From Trileptium ribeirensis (Eukaryota > Nematoda > Enoplea > Enoplida > Thoracostomopsidae), in NCBI GenBank assembly GCA_030248225.1, contig JASANE010000610.1:1-64000 (forward strand): a DNA stretch of 64,000 bases, read 5' to 3'. The translations under genes were made by a program, and so were the position numbers. Shown in pieces: positions 11,520 to 22,676 of the stretch; the first letter of the stretch is position 1, and each line of letters starts with the position of its first letter. Under the pieces are notes generated by a model. It was not told the DNA's origin. It saw nothing but the letters and a program-made list of their open reading frames with translations, and did not search any database.

Positions 11520-12540
11520 TTCGGACTTAACAGAGCAACTCTCATCCAGTGATAAAGCGTATCTCCGACCGCTGGTAGACCGGTCCATCCCCTTTGGTGG
11601 CTCCTGTCCCCTTATTCTTGATTTTCTTTATCTTTTTGGGTAACACTCGGACTCGCTCTATACCTTTCCCCTTTCCCTTTGGCCACCATTGGAGATGTCG
11701 GTTACGTTATGGTAAGAAACGTGCCGCGGAGAAGGCCGATAAACTCACAGCACATTCAAGTTGACGCATCATACGCAAGGGTGTATAGTGAAAGCCTTTT
11801 TTGCATTAGGTGTTCAAAAACCGACATATTGATCGATAAATAAACATTAGCTTCCTCAGTTTCTTTAAAGTTTGAGAAAGGCAATAATGCCATCGCAATA
11901 CATCAAGTTTATTGTAAAAGTAGTTTTTAATGCATTTTAAATCCACTATACTATCATTCCTTCCTTCATCTAGTTTGCAATATATATATATAAATTTCGG
12001 TTTCGGATCCGGTTTAAATGGACGGTTCCGGTTATTCGCTGTTACCTAGCTATAGTATTGTTTTCGATTTCTGTTTTATTATGGGTTTGTGTGTTGGCAG
12101 AAAGAGAGTATTGAGGCCTTCTTGTCCGATTATAGTGCGGTAGCTGTCCAACTGGAAAGGTGCTTACACTCGGCCCTTAGCCCAGTGGTCGAGCAATTCT
12201 AAATCAGGAAACGCCTATACTCGGGTTTCCTTGCTAGGTTTCGTTACGTAATCGTTTTTATTACTGAGCTTAAAGAATACGCGGAATAGTGGCTCGATTT
12301 TTGCAGGAGACAGTGAAACAAGGAGCCAGTTTATCGGAGAGCTGCGAGCAACGACACAATTAAGTATCCTTATCCAGCTATTATTTATTTAATAATACTA
12401 CTTTGTCAAGAAAAACTGCGAACAGTGGCAATAAGGCTTACAATAGAAAATACTAGGGTTAGTAATAGCTTACAAATTTCGGCCCCTATGTCGAGTGAGA
12501 AACATTCCAGGACGAGAGTGAAGGTGGGTTCAGAATTAAT
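11520..12540. other. No gene seen; contains one dispersed repeat
   Basis: No credible coding frame. Bases about 11800-12045 resemble 30020-30270 (listed separately). The rest is unique within this window. Confidence 0.5.
11800..12045 (+). repeat. Dispersed repeat, copy 1 (pair with 30020-30270)
   Basis: Shares with 30020-30270 an ordered series of blocks: TTAGCTTCCTCA, GGCAATAATG, CATCGCAATACAT, TTCCTTCCTTCA, and a CCGGTT-rich end. Divergence is moderate. The family is not recognised. Confidence 0.55.
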
Positions 12541-13335
12541 TAGTAGTACTACTGGTGCCCTGTGGCAACCGTCCGGACCCTAGTATCAGTAGTATATACT
12601 ATTTTTGAGAAGACCGGGTGAGTTAGGGGCGACGATTTGACTACCTCCTCGAGCCACCGTAGTGCCCAATTGCGATTGTTTCTGGACCGGTGTCCATCGG
12701 GAAGGAATCTCCCTATACGATTCCCCGTCCGGTAGGACGTATGGAGTGAGAAACTTCAACTGCAAAGTAGTTGACCGCTACCGTACAGTTTTAGTAACTG
12801 TAACATAACTGACACTACTAGTGTAAATCTAAGGCTTAGGTCCAGGTACTCAGATAATCGCATAGTGGCTACCGTCCGGTGTCGCTGTGTCAATTCACAA
12901 GGGCTGTAATAACGTAACAAGTAACCTAAATCGAAACCACTATCGCCCAAGCATACCCTTTAAACATTAGCTGTGATAACTTATGGTTAAGGGATAGGCT
13001 AATACTTGCTAGCTTTAAATAAACTTAAAGGATCAAAGTACTAGATAGGGATTGTCACGAACACCGAAATCAGTGGCCGAAGGGCATCGTGAAAGTGAAC
13101 GTCAGACTGTGCAAATTGAGTGTCGGACTGTACAATAATTGGAGGCAGACTGTGCAAGGAAACCGGTGAAGTACTAGCGTGAGCTGAAATTAATCTGGTA
13201 CGAAAAAAGGTACTGCCGTTTTTGGTTACGAGACCTCGAACCGCACAATCCTTCGGTGACGAATCCCGTCCCCTTTTTAATTCCGATAGACGACATAAGA
13301 AAAATTCCCTACCAACCCTTACCCCCAACAAAACA
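12541..13335 (+). repeat. Upstream flanking block of Gag-like element (LTR-like)
   Basis: The block contains modules with ACCGTCCGG and GTGTAAATCTAAGG that recur downstream at 16840-17170. Its last ~200 bases (about 13136-13335) closely match 15540-15610 plus 15965-16075, including the shared sequences GACTGTGCAAG, TACTAGCGTGAGCTGAAAT and CCTTCGGTGACGAATCCCGT. The downstream copy has about 340 extra bases. Direct repeats flanking a Gag-like frame suggest LTRs, but the order of modules is not that of a simple LTR pair, so a rearranged or nested element is likely. Confidence 0.45.
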
Positions 13336-13547
13336 ACCTAATATAACATGTTGACCACGATGTTATGTAAAAGTGGGACAGTCTAAAAATAAAATATAGT
13401 GGTCAGTATTTTCGAAATTCGAAAATCAACCCCCAACCCTAAATAAGGCAAAAGCCAAAGTATAAGTTAGTTATACCATAGTAGCAATTAGTAGTCCAGA
13501 TAACCAGGACGTTTTTACGCAAGCCTGTTTAAATTTTAAAGTATTAA

Positions 13548-15561
13548 ATGCCACTACGGAGAACGCCACCTAGCGCAACAACCCCGAAAGAATCAACGAT
13601 GGAAGAAAAGAACGTCGAAATCGGAAAACCGACAGCGACAAATCAGAGCACAATGGAAGTACCAAAAGAAATAACTCAAGAACAACACCAAAGTACAATC
13701 GAGCCAGAACGCCAAGAGCAACAACAAAATGTACACCGCAACGTTTCAAGAAGAAACGAGTATTGACGAACTATTCACAACAATGGAAGAATGGGAAAAA
13801 GAAACCGAAAAGTGATGCAATTACTCCAACAACAAAAAGAAAGATAATTGCAGTTCATAAAGAAGCATGCAACTTTGACTAAAGAACTGCAACAATTATG
13901 CCAGAGCTTCGACCAAAACGAATTGAAGATTCCACCGGCACAATCAAGAAAACAATCACAAAATACCGATGAGGATGAAGGAATCGAAATGTGGCAAGAC
14001 AGTGTAAGTCAACGAAGACCCTTCAACCGAGGCCAAGTATGGACGGTACCGTACAACGAAAAAGAATCGGAGAAAGAACAACCGATAACAATTATGGACA
14101 ACGATCAAGAAACTATCGGGGCAATAAGATGCACAGTCGATGTCTACGAGCAACAACCGAACAAAAACGATAAGGATAGACTAACAATCGACGAATATCG
14201 AACGCAACTCGGCGCAATCGGTGCAAGTCAAAAGCAACCCAACATAAGCCGAGACAAACGCAATACAAACGACGACTAATTCGGTGCAATCATGGAACGA
14301 ACCGGTGCAAAACCAATGCGACCTAACGCAAACCAAGATCAATTCGACCTTAATTACGACTCATTCGGTGCAATAAATGACCAACCTAGAGCAACTCAAA
14401 CACGATTCATTGGAAACCGAGATCAAAATAACACGAACCACGTTCCATTCGGTGCAAATAACAATCAATTCAGTGCAAAGAAAGACCAATTCCGTGCAAC
14501 CCTAACACGACTCAACGCGAACCGAGATCAAGTCGAGAGAAAGAACGATCAAACCGGCGCGAATAAAGAACACACCGGTGCAAGTCAAAAACGACGCCAA
14601 CGGTGATCAAACCGACATAGATTGCGGTCAATTCGGTGCAATTCAAATGCAAACCAACGCAAACTCGGAACAATTCGTGCAAACCAATATCGAATTGGCA
14701 CGAATCAAATGCGGTACAACACTAACCGAGATCAAGTCGACATAGATTATGATCAATTCGGTGCAATCCCAATGCAACCCAACGTAAACCCGGAACAATT
14801 CGGTGCAAACTGCAATGAAATCGGTGCAAACCAATATCGAGTGAACACGAACCAAATGCGACACAACACAAGCCAAGGCCAAGCTGACCCGAACCACGAA
14901 AAATTTGGCACAAATCAAGAACAAACCGGTGAATCTCAAACGGTGAACACATGGAACCAAATACAAGTTCCGAGTGCGACAACAAATTTCGGTGCAACCC
15001 AAAGCATAAATGGATACAACCGAATCCAAACACCGTATATAACGACGAACTGCGGTGCGTTTCAAACCATGAGCACATGGAATCAAGTACAACCAATAGC
15101 AACCGGTGTAGTACAAAGCAACCAATAGCAACCGGTGTAGTACAAAGCGACGTGTACGGATATTACGGTGCAACACCCATGGTACCGCAGTAAAGTCAAA
15201 TTCCACTCGCGGGAAGCAACACAATGATTCATCCTGGAGCACCTTTGGCAACAGCAACACCTTATGTATGCCAGTACCATCAACCACAACGAGCCAAACC
15301 ATGAATCAAGTACAAAAAGTACAACAGGACGACTTGATGACGAAAAGGATCGAAGCATTGATCAAGGTGGCAACCAAGGAAACGCCACAAGTTCCGAGCA
15401 CGACACAACAAACAATCGGTCAAGCAATCATGGTCAAAATTGAGAATGAAGTTCGAAATTTACAACCGTACAAGGGCGATTCAAGCTTCGATAAATTTCG
15501 AAAACAACTTGAGAAAGCGTTGGCCGAAAGAGAAAGAATTGGAGTCAGACTGTGCAAGTAA
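13548..15561 (+). pseudogene. Degenerate Gag-like Asn/Gln-rich repeat protein of a retroelement
   Basis: Open segments 13548-13766, 13848-14279, 14292-14606 and 14622-15128 lie in one frame, separated by stops or short shifts. The TAA at 14277-14279 is followed directly in frame by FGAI, a repeat motif, so it interrupts a formerly continuous protein. From 14292 the product is built on degenerate repeats with FGA(N/I), (N/D)xDQ and NxNQ motifs; the DNA echo is TTCGGTGCAA, seen more than ten times. A base missing from TTCGTGCAAACC near 14672 shifts the frame. A last segment (15268-15561, another frame) ends with LQPYKGDSSFDKFRKQLEKA, which resembles the start of a Gag capsid region, and then runs into the downstream flanking repeat. 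No protease, RT or integrase is present. It is dead, or at most a non-autonomous element. Confidence 0.5.
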
Positions 15562-16080
15562 ACCGGTGAAGTACTAGCGTGAGCTGAAATAAATCTGGTG
15601 CGAAAGAAGGCACTGCCGTTATTGGTTACGAGAGCTCAAGTAGTCGTTATTGAAAAACCCTGTGTGAGCTAAAATACGGTACTAGGGAATAGTGCCGAGG
15701 CTTTTCGAACGAGCGCTGAGAAGAGTACGCTATTTTGATTCGGTAATCAAAGCAGTGCCGCAAGTGATCTACGGGCGTGATAACAGTACTATCATATTTT
15801 ATCGTGCGTTGCAATAAACTTTATATATCCGTGTCTGTTGCTCAATTATCTGGAACTCGAGCAGTACAGCCGAGCAAGGATAACGCCGCATCGCGAAATA
15901 TAGGGCACTAGTACCGCTCACGAAAGAAAGACGCGCGCCATACCAAGCGTCTCACCGGCATTCTACTGGCCACAGCTCGAACTATACAATCCTTCGGTGA
16001 CGAATCCCGTCCCCGTTTTAATTTCGATAGCCGACAGAAGAAAAATCACCTGCCAACCCTTACCCCCCACAAAACAAAAT
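15540..16080 (+). repeat. Downstream flanking block of Gag-like element (LTR-like)
   Basis: Direct counterpart of 13136-13335, sharing CAGACTGTGCAAG, AAACCGGTGAAGTACTAGCG and, after about 340 extra bases, AATCCTTCGGTGACGAATCC to the C-rich CAACCCTTACCCCC end. After both copies come A-rich bases and then unlike sequence: CCTAATATAACATG upstream, AACAGTTGGGGGCCAG downstream. The latter could be a primer-binding site, but I cannot assign a tRNA. Confidence 0.5.
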
Positions 16081-17300
16081 AACAGTTGGGGGCCAGTAGG
16101 CTACCGGGTGTTAGGGGTTTACCAGACTACCAGGGGGTTTCCGGTCCAAACCCGCCCCAAAACCACAAAAATTTCTAAAAACCTGTTTTCTTTTCTTCTT
16201 GGTTTCCTTTGTTTTCGTGTTTTATTATAGTACTAATTTGCATAAATTAGCACTTGTTGTTTTTATTAGCTAACCAATGTTAGCTTCAGTTTTTATTTCT
16301 TTCTTCAGTTTCGAGCCAGCCGTCTTGGAGTGAGGTGAGCACGCTTAATATCCAGTCCGCTTCTCAAATAGGTTTGTTTTCTACATTCATCAGGCGTTTG
16401 ACACAGCATTTCTTAACTTCGATAGTATTAGATTTTATTTTACGATTTCTTTTGAATGGATTACTTGGTTGGATTACCTAGCTACATTTAATGTTATAAT
16501 CGAATTCTAAACTGAATGTTAACGAACTATGATTCTTGCTGGACTTAATCACGGGTCAACGGATTTATTGCTTTACATATAATCGCGGATCTGTAAGGGA
16601 TATCCCACATAATCTTTTGGTTCAATGAAATAGCAACCGATTTTCACGAAACCTAACGCCGAGCCTTATCAAAAATTATCGTTGAGCCAAAAGTACACTA
16701 CAAAAATAGGTACTTATTCAGTTATTAACTTACTTTACTCTTATTAATATTCCTAAATAAAATCTAAGCCAGCACGAGCGTAAATCAACTATAACCATAT
16801 TGGAAATAACACGCGCCTAGCTCATCCGTCCGGGAGCTGGAACGTTAACATAAGGAACTAATTAGCGTAAATCTAAGAAAAAGGATTAGGTAATTAAATT
16901 AACGTACGAGTCCAACCGTCCGGTGACTACGTACCAGCCCGCAAGGAAAAGTAATAGATATTACTTACTCAGAATCCATCAGTAAACCGTCCGGCCGCTG
17001 TTAACTCTAAGGAAATTATAGGGAACTACTAGTGCAAATCTAAGGAAGATGTTAAGAAACTTAAGTAAACGTGCGGGTCCAACCGTCCGGCAACCTCGTA
17101 CAAGCCTCACAAGAGGACTTAATACATACCCTGACTTCAAGTAGCAGATAACTTACTCAGAATAATAGTGCGCTCAACTATGAGTTTGAGAAAATAGCAA
17201 CAAGGCTCACTCAACAAAAATCAAAGGAAAACGAATCCAAATCTAAGAAAAATCACAACGGTGCATTTAATTAGTTAATTTTCTGTGCAAATTGTAATCT
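16081..17300 (+). repeat. Modules shared with upstream block, ~165-base tandem arrangement
   Basis: From about 16840 to 17170, modules of about 165 bases recur with CGTCCGG, (G/A)TGCAAATCTAAG(G/A), a GGTCCAACCGTCCGG stretch and CCTCACAAGAGG-like ends. Related modules stand at 12560-12960. Bases 16081-16840 hold nothing coding that I can support. Probably noncoding retroelement sequence. Confidence 0.4.
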
Positions 17301-17859
17301 CAGACCAAATTGCTCCGCTCTCTTTTGTAATTATTACGTTTACTAGTTGGTAAGCAAATATCAAAACAACGTGAGAAGGTAACATTCAAAATCTTTGAAA
17401 TAATAGCTTCAAGGAAATAATTGTTACGTTGTAACGCCACAAAACTTGCCCAATTGTCTGCTTTGACTTAAGCACAATTATATATACATTAATCTTATCC
17501 AGCTACAAAACTTCTATGGAAAAATCTATAGCGCATCAAGCCATAAACGTAGTACTGGATAAAAAATGCCAAAAGTCCGAAATGTTGGTGTCAAAATTTA
17601 GCATTTATAGCACTATCCAGCACCTCAAAGAGATAGCGACACACCCAGCTTACTTTTGAAACAATGAAACCAGCGTATTTAACATGTAAAAACCCTATAT
17701 GCCTATAATTCATCCCGACAAAAAAGATGTTAGGTAGTAGGTCTTCGTATTTTACCTTATGGCAAAAACAGGTTCTGTTTCCGGCAAAAAAATTGAAGTT
17801 CCGGTTCCGGCTAATTTTGATTTGCGTTACCCACTGCTATATTAAAAAAGTGGCGACAT

Positions 17860-18300
17860 TTGACTATTTTCGTTGCCAAAATTTACCAGATTTTGTTCCG
17901 GCACCTTCCCATAAGGTTCATAACACTGTCAATGTGGTGTTGAAACCGTGAAATGAACCTGTTTAATGGGTTTAATATTAACGCTATAATCATATAGTTC
18001 ATCCCAACAAGGAAAAACTTGTTTTGTAAAAATTTCAAAATTTTCATATTTGGTAATATTTTTCAAACGTTGGATCATACGGTCGAAAACATCAGCTCTG
18101 ACAAAAAAGCATGGCAGTAAATTTGTAGTTCTCGAAGAGGGGGTTCCAGTTTTGGATGACCAAATTTCAAACAATGTGACCTTTAACTCTTTTGGGGCCC
18201 ATTTTGACCCAGAAAACGTGATTGGCGCGTTTAGCGTCTGTAAAGAAAAAAATATGTATAAAAGATAAAATAATTTGGGATGACCCATCCATCCGGTGTT
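17860..18300 (-). repeat. Dispersed repeat, copy inverted relative to 39560-39990
   Basis: In reverse complement this matches 39560-39990, including GGGGCCCATTTTGACCC near 18195 and the GTGGTGTTGAAAC block near 17935. A partial copy in the same orientation as this one stands at 24240-24500. Confidence 0.55.
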
Positions 18301-18420
18301 GAGCTATGGTCTCAACAGACGGACAAGAACAAATTTTTGCTATTTTTGCCACTAGCAAAACTATTCGTGAAAACTCCACTCCTTTCGTTCGCTCCATTTC
18401 AAATATATAAATTAGAAACG

Positions 18421-18494
18421 TGCCCCCGCAGTGTAGTGGTGAGCTGGCTATACTGTAGCACAGAAGGTCGTTCGCTCGAGTCCCGGCAGGGGCA
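18421..18494 (+). tRNA. tRNA-like sequence (degenerate, Tyr-like loop)
   Basis: This 74-base segment begins TGCCCCC and ends AGGGGCA, giving six of seven acceptor pairs. It has an A-box-like GTGTAGTGGTGAG and a B-box-like CGCTCGAGTCC. The middle contains CTGTAG, as in tRNA-Tyr anticodon loops, but the anticodon and T stems do not pair well. It is more likely a tRNA pseudogene or a SINE head than a working tRNA. Confidence 0.35.
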
Positions 18495-18822
18495 TGGAGT
18501 TTTCACTTTTATTTACATGATGACCACAAGAAATATATAAGTGAATTCTATTTCCACGTGATGAATTTATATTTGTTATATTAAATGATTTGTGTTCGAG
18601 TTCTTGACCTTATATGTTAATTTCTGTTGTTCACAGAATGTACGCGTGTATTGTTTCAGTATTCAGAGTTTTATTTATGATTTATGGAGATTATGAAATG
18701 GTATGTATTTATTAATCTACGCTTGTTTATGTGAACTTTAATGCGTAGGTAATGTATGTAGAAACATTGCCTGCAAACATATTTGGTTAAATATATTATA
18801 TTTACGACATTCTCGGGTAAAA

Positions 18823-18942
18823 ATGTCGTCGGCTACCAATCCACGCAAATTTAGCGAAAAGATTGCGATTCATCAACGGAAGCTCGATGAAGAGCAGAGA
18901 GCGTTCGATCAAATTATGGCGGAGGTGACGTCGATACGTCCG
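18823..18942 (+). CDS. CRTC: CRTC exon 1: N-terminal CREB-binding domain
   Basis: ATG at 18823 opens 40 codons ending at the donor CCG|GTAAGT (phase 0). The product contains NPRKFSEKIAIHQRK and an acidic EEQRAFDQIM helix. This is the signature N-terminus of CREB-regulated transcription coactivators (CRTC/TORC), in which this coiled-coil segment tetramerises and binds the bZIP domain of CREB. The start is chosen because family members begin a few residues before NPRKFSEKI. The gene continues for at least 45 kb on this strand. CRTCs shuttle from cytoplasm to nucleus when dephosphorylated and activate CREB target genes. Confidence 0.92.
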
Positions 18943-19059
18943 GTAAGTATTCGGCACATGATGCGTCCTCACGAGCGGTGTGTTTTCTGATGGTAGATTT
19001 TGAAACGACTTACAAAGATGTAGCTAGCTAGCTATGAATACATATTTATATATTGAAAT

Positions 19060-19400
19060 TTAGTGAACATGGCGAGCTGAGTTTCTATAAATAGCGCAAA
19101 ATTGTGCAAAAGTTATTTTTGTAGCTCTACCTTTTCAGTATGTAGATCAATTTTCGCAACCTTTTTGTATGATGGGTAATAAAATATAGTTATGCATCTA
19201 GATTTGTGTTTACACTGCTCCATTGATTTCCTACCCACATTCTCAAAATACAATATGAATTGGAGGCTTTTTGATTTTGGCCTTTTGTGGTCACCAACAT
19301 TTATGCTTTAACCGGCATCGAGAGTTACACCTTTGTTATGTATTTATCTTTTGTCAGAGCAACCGTTTTCTAGCTACGATGAACAGGAATTTAAAACGTA
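19060..19400 (+). repeat. Dispersed repeat related to 31653-31800
   Basis: Shares with 31653-31800 the sequence GCGAGCTGAGTTTCT, then a GTGCAAAA/GTGTAAAA stretch, a TTTTCAG/TTTTCAC block and GGGTAATAAAAT/CGTGTAATAAAAT, in the same order. Both begin at a GCGAGCTGAG-type end. Confidence 0.5.
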
Positions 19401-19435
19401 CCCCTAAGAAGTAAAATATTTGCTTATGATACATG

Positions 19436-19452
19436 TAGTGATGTTCGCGGAC
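19436..19452 (+). mobile_element. hAT-like terminal inverted repeat (one end)
   Basis: TAGTGATGTTCGCGGAC here is matched by the reverse complement at 62707-62723. The sequence resembles hAT terminal repeats. The other end of this copy was not identified. Confidence 0.4.
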
Positions 19453-19572
19453 CTGTCTGAACCGACGTTAACGTTTGTCGATCCGGACTCGCGGGACTCG
19501 TCCGGGCCGTTGAAATTAACCTGATCAGAACAGTAAAGTCTCAAAATTTTTTCCAAAATTAAATTTGGCTGG

Positions 19573-19782
19573 CTAGTCCAAAATTTGGAAATTATAGCCG
19601 GGGGCCCACAGGCTCACCTGCCGGAGGGTGCCGGGTGACCAATTTTTTTGCCGGATTCTGTTGCGTTTAGATGTCAATTTTTCTCAGCATGTGCTCTGAG
19701 CCGGGGGTACCCGAATTTCTTGGGTAGGAGCCGAGGGGTACCTCTGTTTTGCCAGCCCCCCGCCCGCACCACTTTGGACTAG
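19573..19782. mobile_element. Small MITE-like element with 10-bp perfect inverted ends
   Basis: CTAGTCCAAA at 19573-19582 is mirrored by TTTGGACTAG at 19773-19782. The ~190 bases between are far more G/C-rich than the surroundings, with several GCCGGGGG-type runs. Size and ends fit a MITE. No clear target duplication is visible and the family is not recognised. Confidence 0.45.
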
Positions 19783-21289
19783 TTAGTTTGGTCGTCCGAG
19801 TTGTGTAATTACTTAGCATATGTTATGATAACATTTCTTAAGCCAAAACTGCCTTTGAAAATTTGGTCACTGTAGGGACAAAATTTGTCTATTAGCTGAA
19901 AATAGATTTTGTACTGAATCGGTACGGTTCAAAAAATGCGTTGGTTGTGTTACAAAATTGAATACATATGATTTCTTGATCCTATACGTAGCTGGATTGT
20001 GTAAGTCTTGCGGGGACCATTTCATTCGCAGTTTCTTTTCTCAGGCGCACGTGCTTGAATCATCGTAGCAGTGGGACAGTTGCTTTGAGTTTCACGATAT
20101 TCAGACAACAGCTGCTCAGGCGCATGTGTGAAGATCTTCATCAAGAGGATACTCGAAGCACACAGTGAATAACCTGTTGAGACGCGGCTCGAATTGAACA
20201 GCTTTGAAGTGTTCACGGACGCTAATTTCGCGTGTCGTTTGTACCCGCAGCAGCACTTGCGGTTGGGGACGTAGAATGCTGCAGCTTCGACCAGATCTTA
20301 TGTTGTACGTAATCACGAGCCCCCAATCTCTATCGGGGCGAAATTTGAACGATACTTGTTAATGTTTTTCAGACAAACAGTAATTTGTCGTTCACTTCGT
20401 TTTTCGAGGGAGCCAAGGTTCAACAGCTTTATCCTCTAGGCGTAAGAGTTGTCATGTATCGCGGCATTACGTTTAGTTTATGATGCCGGAATATCTTCCA
20501 AGACTAGGATGTTTTAAAGATTATCCACATTGCTCATTTGTGAACAACATTGTAATCAGCAGAGGACTAAACCGCATCGTGACGCGATAAGCACACAGAG
20601 TGTGATTGCTAAACTTTGCGGAGTGTGCATGAGAACAACGCGGTTAGTTTGTCCAGTGGTGACAAGACACTGACAAATACCTGATTGGTCAAGTCGATAT
20701 TTCCTCCATATTTCAACTCTGGTATAGTTTTTGCAGGCCGTTCATATACAAGGTAGAGATGAGATTGTTTTGAAGTAGCTCATTGAATTAACCATGTGTG
20801 TCCACATGTGTATCGTCAGCGCATAATGACGCGGTCACATTTGTGGTAAGTAATAATATAGGTGCAAGTACATTACTTGTGGGAATCTGCTTCTTGCCAC
20901 TCACTTTGTAACCGGTTGCCATTTCCGACGACTTATAGTGTTGTGTTGTTCAGAAGATCGGGCAACCATATCTTTAATTTGAAGGAGATACCAAAAGATT
21001 TGATTTATGACATCAATATGTTAGCATTAACTAACGGGTCAAACGTCTTTTGCGAAATCGGAGTATAACACGTTGGCATTGATTACAGATTTGATAGCCC
21101 GAATGCCGCGATCGTGATATTCCAGGTACTGTAGAAAGCGGAGACTGGCTCGACGTGATAGCGTGTTGCTCATAGTTATTTGCCTCTGGACACTTATGTG
21201 TTTATGATTTATTATCAACGGCTTTGTTATGTGGGATGTTAGTACAACCGGACAGCAGGTCTTAGCTTCAAAATTTTCGGATTTTTGCT

Positions 21290-21700
21290 ATAGCAAGTTC
21301 CTTGAATGTTGGAGTTGAACAACGAGCTTTACAGGTTTAATTATTCGCTAACCTTCATTTATTTGTTTGAAGCCACGTGGAACGCTGCAAAAGCAAAAAT
21401 GCTAGGTTTTGGGGTAAAAATAGTCAAATTTTGCCGAATTTTGTTATACGTAGAGTGTTTGAATGTGTCTAAAAAGTTTCGAGGTTGCTGATAAAGCAGT
21501 GTATGCATCAAATAGGTCAACTGCTAGGGGCCCAAAGCGTGAATTCAAAGATTATAATTTTCCTAAATGTTGTGATTTATAAATTTCAAGACATGGAGTT
21601 TTTGGTCATTAGAGAAAGAAATTGGTTCGAAACAGAAGTCGTACTGTTTTTATATGTTATGAAAATGACCTTTTAGCGTTGCCCTTACTGCATTACAGAT
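21290..21700 (+). repeat. Dispersed repeat, same family as 39990-40310
   Basis: Matches 39990-40310 in order and orientation: GTCAAATTTTGCC, TCGAAGTTGCT-like, ATGCATCAAATA, GGGGCCCAAAG-like, and the TTTTTGGTCATT block followed by a GAAA-rich stretch. It has no coding capacity. Confidence 0.55.
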
Positions 21701-22676
21701 ATTTGCTTGGATTTTAAAGGACGCTAAATAAGCTCAATGTGTAACCGTGTAGTATTCACTGGACGCAGACTGACCTTATTGCGGTCCTGTCTAGTGATGT
21801 ATATATAGTCATTACGGGTAAGAACCGAATTTTGTGTATTTACCGCTTTTCTAACGAATCGCTAGAAAGGCCGAATATTACAGACATGTATTGGGTATTT
21901 ATACACAAGCTCATATTGGAGGATACGAACCACAGTTGCAGCTTTCTGTGACTATATGGTTTGTACGTGACTTCTAAACAAATGGTGAAAACCCAATATG
22001 GGTAAAAACCCAAGCGTAAACGTTTATTATAAATACTTAAAAGCTTATTTGGCGTCCAAGCTGCGTTAATAAATACAAAAAAACCAAACGATCAGTGGTG
22101 CTATAATCGTGAAATCACTAGGAGGTCCAAATCTTAATATTCATTTTAGCATTTTATTGACATTGAGTGTTTCATTTCATGCTTACGGCGCTGGAACCTC
22201 GTACAGTGTGCTGTCCCTCGCTAACGCTAAAGTAAACTGAAACTGATACCGGACCTTACTACTACCATGCTTAAGCAGACAATTTCTGGCTTTTTGAAAC
22301 TGTACACCCGGATAAAAGAGAGGAATTTTTATGGTTGAGATTTTTGAAAGCATAATAACTTCATTTCGCTTGAACACCAAACAGCGTTAAACCATGCAAC
22401 TGATTATTAAACATATATATCTAAAAATACTACTACTACTACATCATTTTTAGCGAGACAATACCCATAGCTTTGAAACTCAGTTTGGGTATTTTATCCG
22501 TGCAGATATAATGGTTTTAACTCGTTACACCAACGACGTACTAAAAATTTTATGAAAATTGCTAGTAATCTGTGAAGTGAGTGGAAACTTAATGAAACTG
22601 CTCTGCGCCTGGTGACCATTTCGGCGTTTCAAATTCAGCTCTCTAAGTCATTATAAAGTTCCACGATGGCAATTAT

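Larger units (their letters stand above)
17300..18822. other. Upstream region of CRTC; repeats, no other gene
   Basis: No coding exon is supported here. Bases about 17860-18300 are a copy of a dispersed repeat, and 18421-18494 is a tRNA-like sequence; both are listed separately. The promoter and any untranslated first exon of CRTC should lie here, but I see no decisive core-promoter signal. Confidence 0.4.

Noticed and set aside
14643..15302. 219-codon minus-strand frame over the Gag-like repeats
   Set aside because: Product of the periodic repeat read backwards; the + strand carries the meaningful FGA/NQ repeat.
20022..21068. Short open frames in intron 1 as a possible missing CRTC exon
   Set aside because: None contains a CRTC motif with splice sites in the required phase.
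22121..22155. GGPNLNI reading near 22121 as the SLPNVN-type exon
   Set aside because: Only a weak resemblance, and no acceptor/donor pair keeps the frame.
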